From assembly GCF_016446285.1 (NCBI RefSeq), contig NZ_CP054140.1, positions 725,501 to 789,500 on the forward strand: a stretch of DNA of 64,000 nucleotides, in the 5' to 3' direction. Under the pieces are notes generated by a model. The model did not search any database and was not told the DNA's origin. It saw only the letters and a program-made list of their open reading frames with translations. Made by a program: the position numbers and the translations under genes. This DNA comes from Desulfobulbus oligotrophicus. GTDB taxonomy: Bacteria; Desulfobacterota; Desulfobulbia; Desulfobulbales; Desulfobulbaceae. Each line of letters begins with the position of its first letter. Position 1 is the first letter of the stretch. Positions 52,686 to 60,861 of the stretch are shown piece after piece.

Positions 52686-54394
52686 GGCTTGCCTTTCTGC
52701 ACAGTGAAACAAGATTGCACCAGATCGCAGAAGTTTTTCAACTTGTCATCCGCAATTTGATTAGCGGCGTAGCAGTAAAGCAGGTGCTGGGGCTTCCTGT
52801 GTGGTGAGCCTGGTGGAGTGACATTCAGAGCTGTTTCAAGGTCCTTCTGGATCGTTACAATCGCATTGGTGAAGTGATCGTGCTTTGAGTCGGATATAAG
52901 CTGGTTCAATTCCTGATGTTCGTTCTTGTTTTCATCGTCATCATGAAGAACAGCATGAGTGACACCAAGCGCACTTAGCAAACTCATGAAGCGATGGATG
53001 TTGTATTTCCCCAGGCAGTCCAAGACATAAGTCCCCTGCGGAATCACCAATTTCGAATCATCCAGCAATCGGTTGATTAGCGCCGTCTCGCTAGGACCTT
53101 CCACTAACAAGACTTTTTGAGCAAAAAACAACCCAGCACGATCAGGATTCAGCCAAAGAAAATATTTGACTGCTTCCATTTCAGGCTTGAGGTCATCGGC
53201 CTGCATATTTTTTTTGACTTTGGAATATTTGTCGGCGACTTTTTCAATAGCCTTATTTGCATCAATAATGTCATCCCACTGATCTTGGCCTACCTGGAAC
53301 GTCGAGACGATGCCGTTAATCCGCTGGGCTCTAATGATGGCCGGAATTCGAATGGCGTTTCTGCTCACAAAATGTGCAGAGTGAGTAGAACAAACAATCT
53401 GCCAATCTTCAGTTTCACTCACCTTAATTAGACTTCTGGCAAGGTCGTCCTGTTGCGGCGGGTGCAAAAACGCTTCCGGTTCTTCGAATAGAACAAGGTT
53501 GAGCGAGGGGGTGAAATCTTTGGCCTTCTTTGAAGTCTTTTGAGGCACATACTTTGCGCCGAGCTGAATCAGAGAATAGATGAAATGCCGCTGGAATCCA
53601 GAGCCGAAATATTCAACACCTTGGGACTTTTCATGGTAATTGTCCCGGATGTCCCATCCAAGCATGGATTTGATGATCTCCGCCGTGGATGGAGTGGTGA
53701 ACTTTAGGTTGAAGTTGGTCTGCCACGGCGCAAGCAGCTCGTTCAAGTCGTTCTCGAAATTTGAAAGGGATCGATTGTCCTCTGTTTCTACAGATCGAAC
53801 ACTTCCCGCAAATGTGGTGACGCTTTCCGTCAGCGCTTTATATGCCTCGCTCTTCTCGACGACATCCGACATGATGTTGGTGATCAGGTCGCGCAGAGCT
53901 GACGGGCCGCTGAGCTTGGTGTGTTCATCAACCTTGCTAATGGCAGGGATATATATGAGATCGCCAAATTTGCCGCTCTGAACATTCTTGGCGCCGTAAA
54001 ACGGCTCCTTCGACAAGGTGTCGTCGGACTTGTATCCAACAATTGATCCTGTGGCATTCTTGCCATCGTGTAACCTCTCTGACGTTTGGAAATATTTTCT
54101 GACTTTCAGGTCTTTATTGGCCGTTTTGTATTCATCTTTCAGGGAATCGTGCTCCTGATCGCTCAATGCAAAGGTCAGCTCAACCCATGACTCCTGATCA
54201 GCAGCACCTTTAAAAGGAAAGTCACAATCTTTTTTGAATTTGAAACCGTCTTTCTCATAAAAAGCCCGGATGCCATCAATGATGGTGCTCTTTCCGGCAT
54301 TATTCGCGCCAACCAAAAGGCCGTAAGAATGCAAATTCATCGACGCATCAAGTATGCCACGGAAATTGTGAATGGTGACATGAGTAAGTTTCAT
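52682..54394 (-). CDS. OLD-type ATPase/TOPRIM endonuclease embedded in the type I operon
   Basis: 570-residue ATPase of the OLD/RecF-like ABC group. Walker A GANNAGKSTIIDGI lies at about 33-46, the signature-like region is GVEYFGSGFQRHFIYSL, and the Walker B region is LNLVLFEEPEAFLHPPQQ, followed by the H loop CSTHSAHFVSR. From about 415 a TOPRIM domain begins (KVLLVEGPSETALINRLL) with DxD in AVLHDDDENKNE. OLD proteins nick or cut DNA and act in phage defence. It lies between hsdS and hsdR with four-base overlaps at both ends. The gene appears more AT-rich than hsdM and hsdR. Whether it modulates the restriction enzyme or acts alone is unknown. Confidence 0.85.
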   Translation of the reverse strand: MKLTHVTIHNFRGILDASMNLHSYGLLVGANNAGKSTIIDGIRAFYEKDGFKFKKDCDFPFKGAADQESWVELTFALSDQEHDSLKDEYKTANKDLKVRKYFQTSERLHDGKNATGSIVGYKSDDTLSKEPFYGAKNVQSGKFGDLIYIPAISKVDEHTKLSGPSALRDLITNIMSDVVEKSEAYKALTESVTTFAGSVRSVETEDNRSLSNFENDLNELLAPWQTNFNLKFTTPSTAEIIKSMLGWDIRDNYHEKSQGVEYFGSGFQRHFIYSLIQLGAKYVPQKTSKKAKDFTPSLNLVLFEEPEAFLHPPQQDDLARSLIKVSETEDWQIVCSTHSAHFVSRNAIRIPAIIRAQRINGIVSTFQVGQDQWDDIIDANKAIEKVADKYSKVKKNMQADDLKPEMEAVKYFLWLNPDRAGLFFAQKVLLVEGPSETALINRLLDDSKLVIPQGTYVLDCLGKYNIHRFMSLLSALGVTHAVLHDDDENKNEHQELNQLISDSKHDHFTNAIVTIQKDLETALNVTPPGSPHRKPQHLLYCYAANQIADDKLKNFCDLVQSCFTVQKGKP

Positions 54395-55707
54395 ATCCGC
54401 ATCTCCTTTTTTGAAATCTGGCCGGTCACAGCGGCAGTGATCAGGGCGGCACGGCGTTCTCGTAGAAGTCTTATAGAGTTCTCAAGCTCTTTCTTGACAT
54501 TCTTGGTCCCTTCATTCCCCTGCTTTATCAGGAGCAGAATACGTACTTGTTCTTCGATAGCGGGTATCGGGATTCGGAAATTACCAATCTGATCGCAGGT
54601 AATAGCACCCTTAGTGCTTCCAGCACCATCACTGTCACTCCTCAGGAAAGAATAGGCCCGAACTAGAACAAACCGCAGGTATTCGGCCAATAGTCGACCA
54701 TCCTGTGGCTTTAGATAGGCGAGATGCTGATTTATTGTTGCATGGCGCATCAATATAGACGCCATACCGCGTGTCTTTCCCTGGCCGGTGATGCCAACCA
54801 GAACAGCAGGGGGTGAGATTATCGGCAGGTGGCATTCCTTCAAAGCTTTGTCTGTAACACCACGTGATGCTCCTGTAACGACTTCCATGTTGACGACGGA
54901 GCTGTTCATCCAAGGGAATCCTTCGTCATCCCAGTAATCTGAGTTGTCGACCGTTGGTGTCGAACCATTTCCCACCGTTGCCACGTATTTTATCGGTAGG
55001 ATCTCCCAATGTGCCGGGATATCTTCCAGCCAGTCGAGGCCCGAGGGTTTGAGAGGCACGGTGGGGTCGAGGCCACGGGTGACAGCGCGGCTGATGAGGG
55101 CAGCACGCTTTTCTTCCAGCAGGGCCAGCATCTTTTCCTTTTCCGCTACCAGCGCATCAATGCGCGCGGTTTCGCGGTCGAGGTAGTCGGCGATCAGGCG
55201 TTGGGTTTCACTATCAGGATAAGGCAAGTGATGTTGGCGCAGCAGATCAGGCGATACCCGCTTGAGGCCTCCTGCACCCGTCATGGAAGCCTCACCCTCC
55301 TGCTTGAAGGATGAGGATTGGAAGTAGTAGAAGAGAAATTTTCGATTGATCTTTTTAGGCCTTATGACAAAAAGCTCCGAGCTTCCGAATCCTTTGCCAC
55401 CTTCAAGATTTTGAACAACAGCAATGTTACCATTTTCAAAACAAGGCGTGACCTTGGCAAGAACAATATCGCCTTCTTCAAAGGCATTGTAAGAAGATGT
55501 GTACCTGGAAAATTTATCGGTATTCGGAAAAAAATAGCCGTTCTTAACCCTGTCCATGGGTAGAAAGGTCAATTCGTCGTCCTCTTCAAATTCACTGAAA
55601 TCGACAGAGGGGTTAAGCTGGCAAACATAACGCAACGGAATGGTTTTCCAATCAATTCTTCGTGTCTTCATTCCTTCGTGTGAGCCCTGCATCTCCCTCA
55701 ACTTCAT
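54391..55707 (-). CDS. hsdS: Type I restriction-modification specificity subunit
   Basis: 438-residue S subunit with two target-recognition domains. The first is at about 18-180 (IPLRYVCQLNPSVDF, ending LRQHHLPYPDSETQRLIADYL) and the second at about 235-405 (WEILPIKYVATVGNG, ending IPIPAIEEQVRILLLI). Each is followed by a helical spacer (ALLEEKRAALISRAV; LLRERRAALITAAV). The repeat of RAALI in both spacers is the usual conserved region. It sets the DNA target of the methylase and nuclease. The ATG at 55707 overlaps the RhuM stop (ATGA). The sequence recognised cannot be read from this. Confidence 0.92.
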   Translation of the reverse strand: MKLREMQGSHEGMKTRRIDWKTIPLRYVCQLNPSVDFSEFEEDDELTFLPMDRVKNGYFFPNTDKFSRYTSSYNAFEEGDIVLAKVTPCFENGNIAVVQNLEGGKGFGSSELFVIRPKKINRKFLFYYFQSSSFKQEGEASMTGAGGLKRVSPDLLRQHHLPYPDSETQRLIADYLDRETARIDALVAEKEKMLALLEEKRAALISRAVTRGLDPTVPLKPSGLDWLEDIPAHWEILPIKYVATVGNGSTPTVDNSDYWDDEGFPWMNSSVVNMEVVTGASRGVTDKALKECHLPIISPPAVLVGITGQGKTRGMASILMRHATINQHLAYLKPQDGRLLAEYLRFVLVRAYSFLRSDSDGAGSTKGAITCDQIGNFRIPIPAIEEQVRILLLIKQGNEGTKNVKKELENSIRLLRERRAALITAAVTGQISKKEMRI

Positions 55708-56720
55708 CGCTCTGTCTTCTTCTGTTCAAGTTGTTTTTCAATCCGCGCAAGCTCTGCCATGTCCTCAGCATCGGCCTGTCTGGCCTCGGCAATACGGCGG
55801 TTTTCATCAAAGGTGTTGAAGCGTTCGTGGACGATACGTTCCATGGCCTCACGTGAAACACTGCCGGTGTGGGTGAGTACCGCCCTTTCGTTGAAGTCCA
55901 ACAGGCGATCCACATTCAGCCGCCAGTAATCAAGGGTAAGTTGCTTACGCTCCTTTACCCGTAATTCAGCCTGTTCCAGAAAGATGACTACCAGCCGGTT
56001 GAGGGTGTCCACCTCGTCAGCAGACAGGTAGTTCTTGGCCACGATTACATCGTGTTTGCGTACCCGCGAACCGCTCCAGCTGGTGAGGGCCATGTTGGGA
56101 ACATTCGGATCGACGCGAGAGACAACGATCTCAGCGGCGGTCTGCCCGGTGACAGCAAAGAGCAGTTTGTTCTGAGTTTCAGCAAAAAAGAGCCGGGCGA
56201 CGTGGTCATCGGAACGGTAGTCGGAGCTGAGCGCAAAGAGGTCGCGCACTTTCTGGTAGAAGCGTTTCTCCGAAGCGCGGATTTCGCGGATGCGGGCCAG
56301 CAGCTCGTCAAAGTAATCCCAACCGCCAGGGTCTTTGAGCCGCTTGCCATCCATGACAAAGCCCTTGACCAGGTACTCAGCCAGGTGGGCGGTGGCCCAC
56401 TGACGGAACTGGGTACCGCGCGGCGAGCGCACCCGGTAGCCCACGGCCAGGATCATGTGTAGGTTGTAATGTTTGGTCTTGTAGCGTTTGCCGTCTTCGG
56501 CAGTTGTCAAGTATTCCTTGACAACTGAAGCTTCAGGCAGCTCCTCTTCTTTGAGGATATTTTTGATATGCAGGCTGATGTTCTGCTTGGTGGTATCAAA
56601 CAGCACGGCCATCTCGCCCTGGTTGAGCCAAACGGAGCCATCCTGAGCTTGCAGTTGGATTTGTACCTGTCCATCCTCAGTACGATAAACGATCAGCTCC
56701 CCACGGTCTGGTGTACTCAC
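55704..56720 (-). CDS. rhuM: RhuM-family protein inside the type I operon
   Basis: 338-residue protein of the virulence RhuM family. The N-terminal part has VWLNQGEMAVLFDTTKQNIS (helix-turn-helix-like), followed by the family hallmarks YNLHMILAVGYRVRSPRGTQ and FRQWATAHLAEYL. The C-terminal third contains LTLDYWRLNVDRLLDFNERAVL and a charged helix ending KQLEQKKTER. RhuM genes are often carried within type I systems, but their biochemical role is not known. The start codon is GTG, overlapping the previous stop (GTGA). It is coupled to the DUF1016 nuclease upstream and hsdS downstream. Confidence 0.86.
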   Translation of the reverse strand: MSTPDRGELIVYRTEDGQVQIQLQAQDGSVWLNQGEMAVLFDTTKQNISLHIKNILKEEELPEASVVKEYLTTAEDGKRYKTKHYNLHMILAVGYRVRSPRGTQFRQWATAHLAEYLVKGFVMDGKRLKDPGGWDYFDELLARIREIRASEKRFYQKVRDLFALSSDYRSDDHVARLFFAETQNKLLFAVTGQTAAEIVVSRVDPNVPNMALTSWSGSRVRKHDVIVAKNYLSADEVDTLNRLVVIFLEQAELRVKERKQLTLDYWRLNVDRLLDFNERAVLTHTGSVSREAMERIVHERFNTFDENRRIAEARQADAEDMAELARIEKQLEQKKTER

Positions 56721-57835
56721 TCCGTTACCTCCCGTAACTGCTCATCAATGAACCGCTGCATCTCTTCTTTCTGCGGCAACTCCAGCAGGTATTTGGAAAC
56801 GAACAACTGGTTGTCCATGCCGGCCAGCGCATATTCAACAAGGACGTGGTTCTTGCCGGTGCAAAGCAGGATGCCCACCGGCGGGTTGTCACCATCGGTC
56901 ATCATGTTAGCCTTGTACCAACTGACGTAGGTATTGAGCTGGCCAAGGTTTTCATGGCTGAATTTTTCCAGCTTCAGTTCCACCAGTACATGGCATTTGA
57001 GAATACGGTGATAAAAGACCAGATCAACAAAGAAATGCTCGTCACCGATGAGAACCCGCTTCTGGCGCGCTTCAAAGCAGAAGCCGTGCCCCAGTTCAAG
57101 CAGAAACTCCTGTAGCTTTTCGGTAAGCTGCTGTTCAAGATGCGATTCACTCATCACCTCGGCCGATTTGAGACCCAGAAATTCGAAAACATAGGGATCG
57201 CGGATGTTGAAGACCGGCTGTGGTTCGGCATACTGCTGCACTTGTTTGGCCAGCTTCTTCTTTTCTAGCGAAAGTCCTGAACGCTCGTAGTAGAGGCTGT
57301 TGATCTGGCGTTTCAACTCGCGCACAGACCAGTTGCCGCGTATGCACTCCACCTCATAAAAGGCTCGTTTGGTGGCATCGTCAATGGCGATGAGCTGTTC
57401 AAAATGGGTATAGGACATGGAACCGATGAGTTTCTGGGGGTCAATTATGGAAAGTGCGGTCGCTGACCGCACAATTCGGGAGTCACGGTCTCCCGCATCC
57501 ATAATATCTTTAAAATCCATTGGTTGAAATTGTGGGGGCAGTGACCGCACTATTTGTGGATAGACGTGGTAAAATCGGAGATACCAATATAGCTGGCGCT
57601 TCCCGCAGATACTCACTCCGGAACTCTGAAGCTCTGTGGAAAGCCGTCCCAATAAGTTCTCCCCATATTCAGCCCGGTCTTTGCCGTTCAACTCGTACTC
57701 GGCAATGTAATACCCGATCAGCCAGTTACGCAGGGTCAGACTGATGTTGACAGCTCTGCCAGCCTGGGCTGCCAATTTACGGTGGGCGGTCTGGATGCTG
57801 TTAACCAACTGTGCAAAGCTGGCCTCATTTTTCAC
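56717..57835 (-). CDS. PDDEXK nuclease-domain protein (DUF1016/YhcG)
   Basis: 372-residue protein of the DUF1016 family. The N-terminal half is helical (NISLTLRNWLIGYYIAEYEL, GLSIC-type KRQLYWYLRFYHVYPQIV). The C-terminal half is a PDDEXK nuclease with FFVDLVFYHRILKCHVLVELK, carrying the Asp and Glu-x-Lys active-site residues. Members are frequent beside type I and other defence genes; the activity is not established. The start is GTG at 57835, overlapping the hsdM stop (GTGA). It ends with LREVTE, the same six residues that end hsdM, because the junction sequence is duplicated. Confidence 0.87.
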   Translation of the reverse strand: MKNEASFAQLVNSIQTAHRKLAAQAGRAVNISLTLRNWLIGYYIAEYELNGKDRAEYGENLLGRLSTELQSSGVSICGKRQLYWYLRFYHVYPQIVRSLPPQFQPMDFKDIMDAGDRDSRIVRSATALSIIDPQKLIGSMSYTHFEQLIAIDDATKRAFYEVECIRGNWSVRELKRQINSLYYERSGLSLEKKKLAKQVQQYAEPQPVFNIRDPYVFEFLGLKSAEVMSESHLEQQLTEKLQEFLLELGHGFCFEARQKRVLIGDEHFFVDLVFYHRILKCHVLVELKLEKFSHENLGQLNTYVSWYKANMMTDGDNPPVGILLCTGKNHVLVEYALAGMDNQLFVSKYLLELPQKEEMQRFIDEQLREVTE

Positions 57836-59970
57836 TCCGTCACCTCCCGCAAGAGCGCCATGATCCGCTTTTCCACTGCCTCTAGCTCTGCATCGATCTC
57901 AGCCAGTGGTCGCGGCGGCTGGTACTGGAAAAATTCGCGGTTAAAGTTGATCTCATACCCCACCTTGCCGATGCCGCCGTCCTGTTCGTCCAGGGTCCCA
58001 CGGTCGATCCAGGCGTCAGGCACATAGGGCCGCACCTCGCGCAGTACATAGCTGACAATATCTTCCTTCAGAGGGATATTCTCAAAGTCCTTCAGCGCCT
58101 GGTCGGGTTCGTACTCGACAAACCTACCCTTGCGCGTTTGGTTCAGGCCCAGCAATTCTTGAATTTCTTCCTGTCTTCGTGCCTTCGTGTGAGCCAAATC
58201 CTGGCCGGGAAACAACGCTTTGGTATCCAGAGCGGCCTCCTTGTGCACTTTGGCGATAACCGGCACAGCCTCGGGGTCAACCTCAGTAAAGGCATCACGA
58301 AAGGCTTTTTTCTGTGCTGTACCCTTGGCTCCCTTGGCCCAGCCTTCCAGATCGTCAGACAGGTCTTTGACAATCTTCTGCACCTGGCTCCAGACGCTGT
58401 TCCAGTCGTAATGCGGTTCACTGCCCAGTGCATCTTCAATGACCAACACCGCGTCGAGCAGTTCCGGGCAGGTGTTCAGGTAGCGATCCTTGGCCTCCTG
58501 AGTGATCTGAAACTTCAGGCGTAGCGGGCGCAGGATGCTGACGCGGCGGTAGCCGAAATAGGTATTATCAAAGACTTTGCTGGTCGTTGATTCGGTCAAT
58601 GCGCCGTGCTCACGGCTGATTTTATTGATAGCCTTTTCATCCAGCCAGCGGCGCTTGTTGCCCAGACTGCGTTTCATCGGTGTCCAGCGCTCGCGGGCAT
58701 CGATCAGCTGGATCCTGCCCTTGCGGTGCTTTTCCTTGCGGTTGCTGAGCACCCAGACAAAGGTGCCAATGCCCGTGTTGTAGAACATCTGTTCGGGCAG
58801 GGCGACAATGGCTTCCAGCCAGTCGTGTTCTATTATCCAGCGGCGGATTTCACTTTCACCACTACCAGCACCGCCGGTGAAGAGAGGCGAGCCGTTGAAA
58901 ACAATGGCAATACGTGAGCCTGGTTTATCAATGTTGCCCTGCTGCCATGGCTGAAACTTGGCGATCATGTGGATCAGAAAGAGCAGTGCACCGTCGTTGA
59001 CGCGTGGCAGCTTGCCCCTGTAGCCGCGAAAGTCATCCAGGCGGTCGATGGCTTTCTTCTCTGCCTTCCAGTCCACGCCAAAAGGAGGGTTGGCCAGCAG
59101 GTAGTCAAAGCGTTTGCCGGAGAACTGATCGTCAACCAGGGTGTTGCCGTACTCAATGCGGCTGTCTCGGTGTCCTTTGATCAGCAGGTCGGAGGCGGCC
59201 ACAGCATAGGAGCGCGGGTTGTAGTCCTGACCGTAGACCTTGACTGTGGCCTGTTCGTTGTGAGCGCGAATCCAGTTCTGGCTTTCGGCCAGCATGCCAC
59301 CGGTACCGCAGGCCGGGTCACAGATAGTGACAATCTTGCCTGCCTGGGTAAGCACCTGGGTATCAGGTTCCAGCAGCAGGTTGACCATCAGACGGATGAC
59401 CTCGCGCGGGGTAAAGTGATCACCAGCCGTTTCATTGGCTGCTTCATTAAAGCGCCGGATCAGGTCTTCGAACACCAGCCCCATGGTGATGTTATCCACA
59501 TGGCGGGGGTGCAGGTCGATTTCAGCAAATTGGGCTACCACTTGATAGAGTCGGTTAGCTTCTTCGAGTTTGGCAATTTCCTGTTCGAACTCAAAGCGTT
59601 CGAAGATCTTGCGGATGTTCTCGGAAAAACCGTTGATGTAATCAGTCAGATGACGGCCGATATTGTCCGGGTCGCCCTTGAGCTTGGGAAAGTCGAGCTG
59701 ACTGTGATTGTGAAAGCCAAGTGGCTGGCCGTTGTCGTCTGTGGCCAGTGTATTGAGCACTCCATCCACCAGCTGCGGGTTTTTATCCTTCAAGGTATTA
59801 AAACGTTTGAGTATCATCTCCTTGGTGGGAGCCAGCACCGCGTCAAAACGGCGCAACACCGTCAAAGGCAGCATGACCCGTTCGTACTGTGGCGGCCGGT
59901 ACGGTCCGCGCAGGAGGTCGGCCACAGACCAGATGAAGTTTGCCAGCTGCTGAAAATTACCAGAAGTCAT
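57832..59970 (-). CDS. hsdM: Type I restriction-modification DNA methylase subunit
   Basis: 712-residue N6-adenine methyltransferase subunit. It has an N-terminal helical domain (FIWSVADLLRGPYRPPQYER), the SAM-binding motif TICDPACGTGGML at about 215 and the catalytic motif LLANPPFGVDW (NPPF) at about 300. The C-terminal 200 or so residues (KKAFRDAFTEVDPEAVPVIA) are longer than in classical HsdM, as in the type I forms of about 700 residues. It methylates host DNA with HsdS and so protects it. AAGGAC precedes the ATG. It is the first full-length gene of the island operon. Confidence 0.94.
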   Translation of the reverse strand: MTSGNFQQLANFIWSVADLLRGPYRPPQYERVMLPLTVLRRFDAVLAPTKEMILKRFNTLKDKNPQLVDGVLNTLATDDNGQPLGFHNHSQLDFPKLKGDPDNIGRHLTDYINGFSENIRKIFERFEFEQEIAKLEEANRLYQVVAQFAEIDLHPRHVDNITMGLVFEDLIRRFNEAANETAGDHFTPREVIRLMVNLLLEPDTQVLTQAGKIVTICDPACGTGGMLAESQNWIRAHNEQATVKVYGQDYNPRSYAVAASDLLIKGHRDSRIEYGNTLVDDQFSGKRFDYLLANPPFGVDWKAEKKAIDRLDDFRGYRGKLPRVNDGALLFLIHMIAKFQPWQQGNIDKPGSRIAIVFNGSPLFTGGAGSGESEIRRWIIEHDWLEAIVALPEQMFYNTGIGTFVWVLSNRKEKHRKGRIQLIDARERWTPMKRSLGNKRRWLDEKAINKISREHGALTESTTSKVFDNTYFGYRRVSILRPLRLKFQITQEAKDRYLNTCPELLDAVLVIEDALGSEPHYDWNSVWSQVQKIVKDLSDDLEGWAKGAKGTAQKKAFRDAFTEVDPEAVPVIAKVHKEAALDTKALFPGQDLAHTKARRQEEIQELLGLNQTRKGRFVEYEPDQALKDFENIPLKEDIVSYVLREVRPYVPDAWIDRGTLDEQDGGIGKVGYEINFNREFFQYQPPRPLAEIDAELEAVEKRIMALLREVTE

Positions 59971-60098
59971 GGGTGGGTGTCCTTATTGTCGAGTTGCAGC
60001 TTGCCTTGTTCCGCTATGCGTATACAAAAGACCTTGAATTGCCTTCTTGCCAGTTTAAAGAAAACCGTCTTTGCAAAATTTTCTGCTGCCTTTGCCAT
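59967..60098 (-). CDS. Possible small leader protein upstream of hsdM
   Basis: A 43-residue basic open frame (MAKAAENFAKTVFFKLARRQ start, ending LQLDNKDTHP) that ends in the same four-base ATGA overlap with hsdM as the genes of the island use among themselves. A GAGG lies nine bases before its ATG at 60098. It has no recognisable family. The overlap could be chance; the frame is open upstream to 60173. Confidence 0.3.
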   Translation of the reverse strand: MAKAAENFAKTVFFKLARRQFKVFCIRIAEQGKLQLDNKDTHP

Positions 60099-60523
60099 AT
60101 TGGTTTGCCTCAATTCCTGGTGCGCCACCAAAATGCATTGGCGCCAAGCGAACGTAAATTGTTCAACGCACAATTATGCCCTCAATCTAGCAGGTGACAG
60201 CGCATGTGGAAAGCACAAGGTTGGCGATTATTCCCAAACCTTTTGCCATATTCTGCAACCAGTCCATAAGCAAAGGCCATGGAAATCAACAAACGGTGCG
60301 TGAGCCGCAGGTCAGTCCCACAGGGATGCCACTGTAAAGCAGCGCACAAACCGGATGAGATCCGGATAACAGGGATAAGAATGTGAATAATTTTGAGGCA
60401 AGAGGGAAGCAGAGTATGACGGACTTTTCAAAAAAAGTGATGGCAGTACGCTACTCTGAAAGTGACATAATCTGCCGGTGGTACGCAGCAAAAGAAAACC
60501 CATCTCTCCAGGGTCATTCTCTG

Positions 60524-60543
60524 AAAAGACGGGTTTGTCTTTT
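60524..60543. terminator. Bidirectional terminator-like hairpin
   Basis: AAAAGAC (60524-60530) and GTCTTTT (60537-60543) form a 7-bp stem with a 6-base loop, with the T-rich arm on both strands. It lies about 90 bases after the minus-strand feoC-like gene and may end the feo transcript. Confidence 0.5.
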
Positions 60544-60551
60544 GTTCATGA

Positions 60552-60576
60552 TGGAAGCACCGGGTGTTGAACCCGG
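60552..60576 (-). other. tRNA 3'-end-like fragment (T arm plus acceptor strand)
   Basis: Minus strand: a 5-bp stem CCGGG/CCCGG closes the 7-base loop TTCAACA (T-loop consensus TTCRANY), followed by a 7-base acceptor-like strand TGCTTCC and A. The 5' half of a tRNA (D arm, matching acceptor GGAAGCA) is not present upstream. It may be a remnant att site of an element integrated at a tRNA gene, or chance. Confidence 0.35.
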
Positions 60577-60632
60577 ACCTGTTACACCCGTTCCTGAAGG
60601 TTGATCAACAGGCGGTACGTGCAGCCCGAAAC

Positions 60633-60854
60633 CTATTCAATCCACTCGTACACCTCGATGGTTGCCGGGTCGCACTGACAGCACCCCTTGCAGGGCGCAG
60701 CTGAACCAGGACGCTGCCGCACCTTGCCCTTGTTGACCCACACGTCGAGCAGCGGACGGACGGTTTCAGTATCGGTTTGAAAATGTAACGCCATGTCCTG
60801 CAAGGGTACGATCTTGCGTGACTGCAGGTATTTTTTTAATTGAATCAGATCCAT
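60633..60854 (-). CDS. feoC: FeoC-like winged-helix protein
   Basis: 73-residue protein with an N-terminal winged-helix pattern (MDLIQLKKYLQSRKIVPLQDMALHF, QTDTETVRPLLDVWVNKGKV) and a cysteine cluster CKGCCQCDP near the C-terminus. FeoC proteins carry such Cys residues and bind an oxygen-sensitive Fe-S cluster or regulate FeoB stability. It lies 7 bases downstream of feoB on the same strand, as in other feoABC operons. Confidence 0.82.
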   Translation of the reverse strand: MDLIQLKKYLQSRKIVPLQDMALHFQTDTETVRPLLDVWVNKGKVRQRPGSAAPCKGCCQCDPATIEVYEWIE

Positions 60855-60861
60855 AGCATCC

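Larger units (their letters stand above)
59971..60632. other. About 660-base gap between defence island and feo operon
   Basis: Besides the small frame at 59967-60098, no gene is convincing. CTTTGCCATATT is roughly repeated (about 60088 and 60240). Further right lie an IR-plus-T-tract hairpin (60524-60543) and a tRNA T-arm-like sequence (60552-60576). The region is more AT-rich than the flanking genes and probably holds the hsdM promoter and the island boundary. Confidence 0.45.

Noticed and set aside
58969-60303. 444-codon plus-strand open frame
   Set aside because: It lies almost entirely antisense to hsdM, which has all methylase motifs; the antisense frame has no motif and no ribosome site.
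60383-60604. 73-codon frame ending in a peptide of the APGVEPGP kind
   Set aside because: Such peptides commonly arise from translating tRNA T-arm sequence in the wrong strand; it is treated as non-coding and used as a hint of a tRNA remnant.
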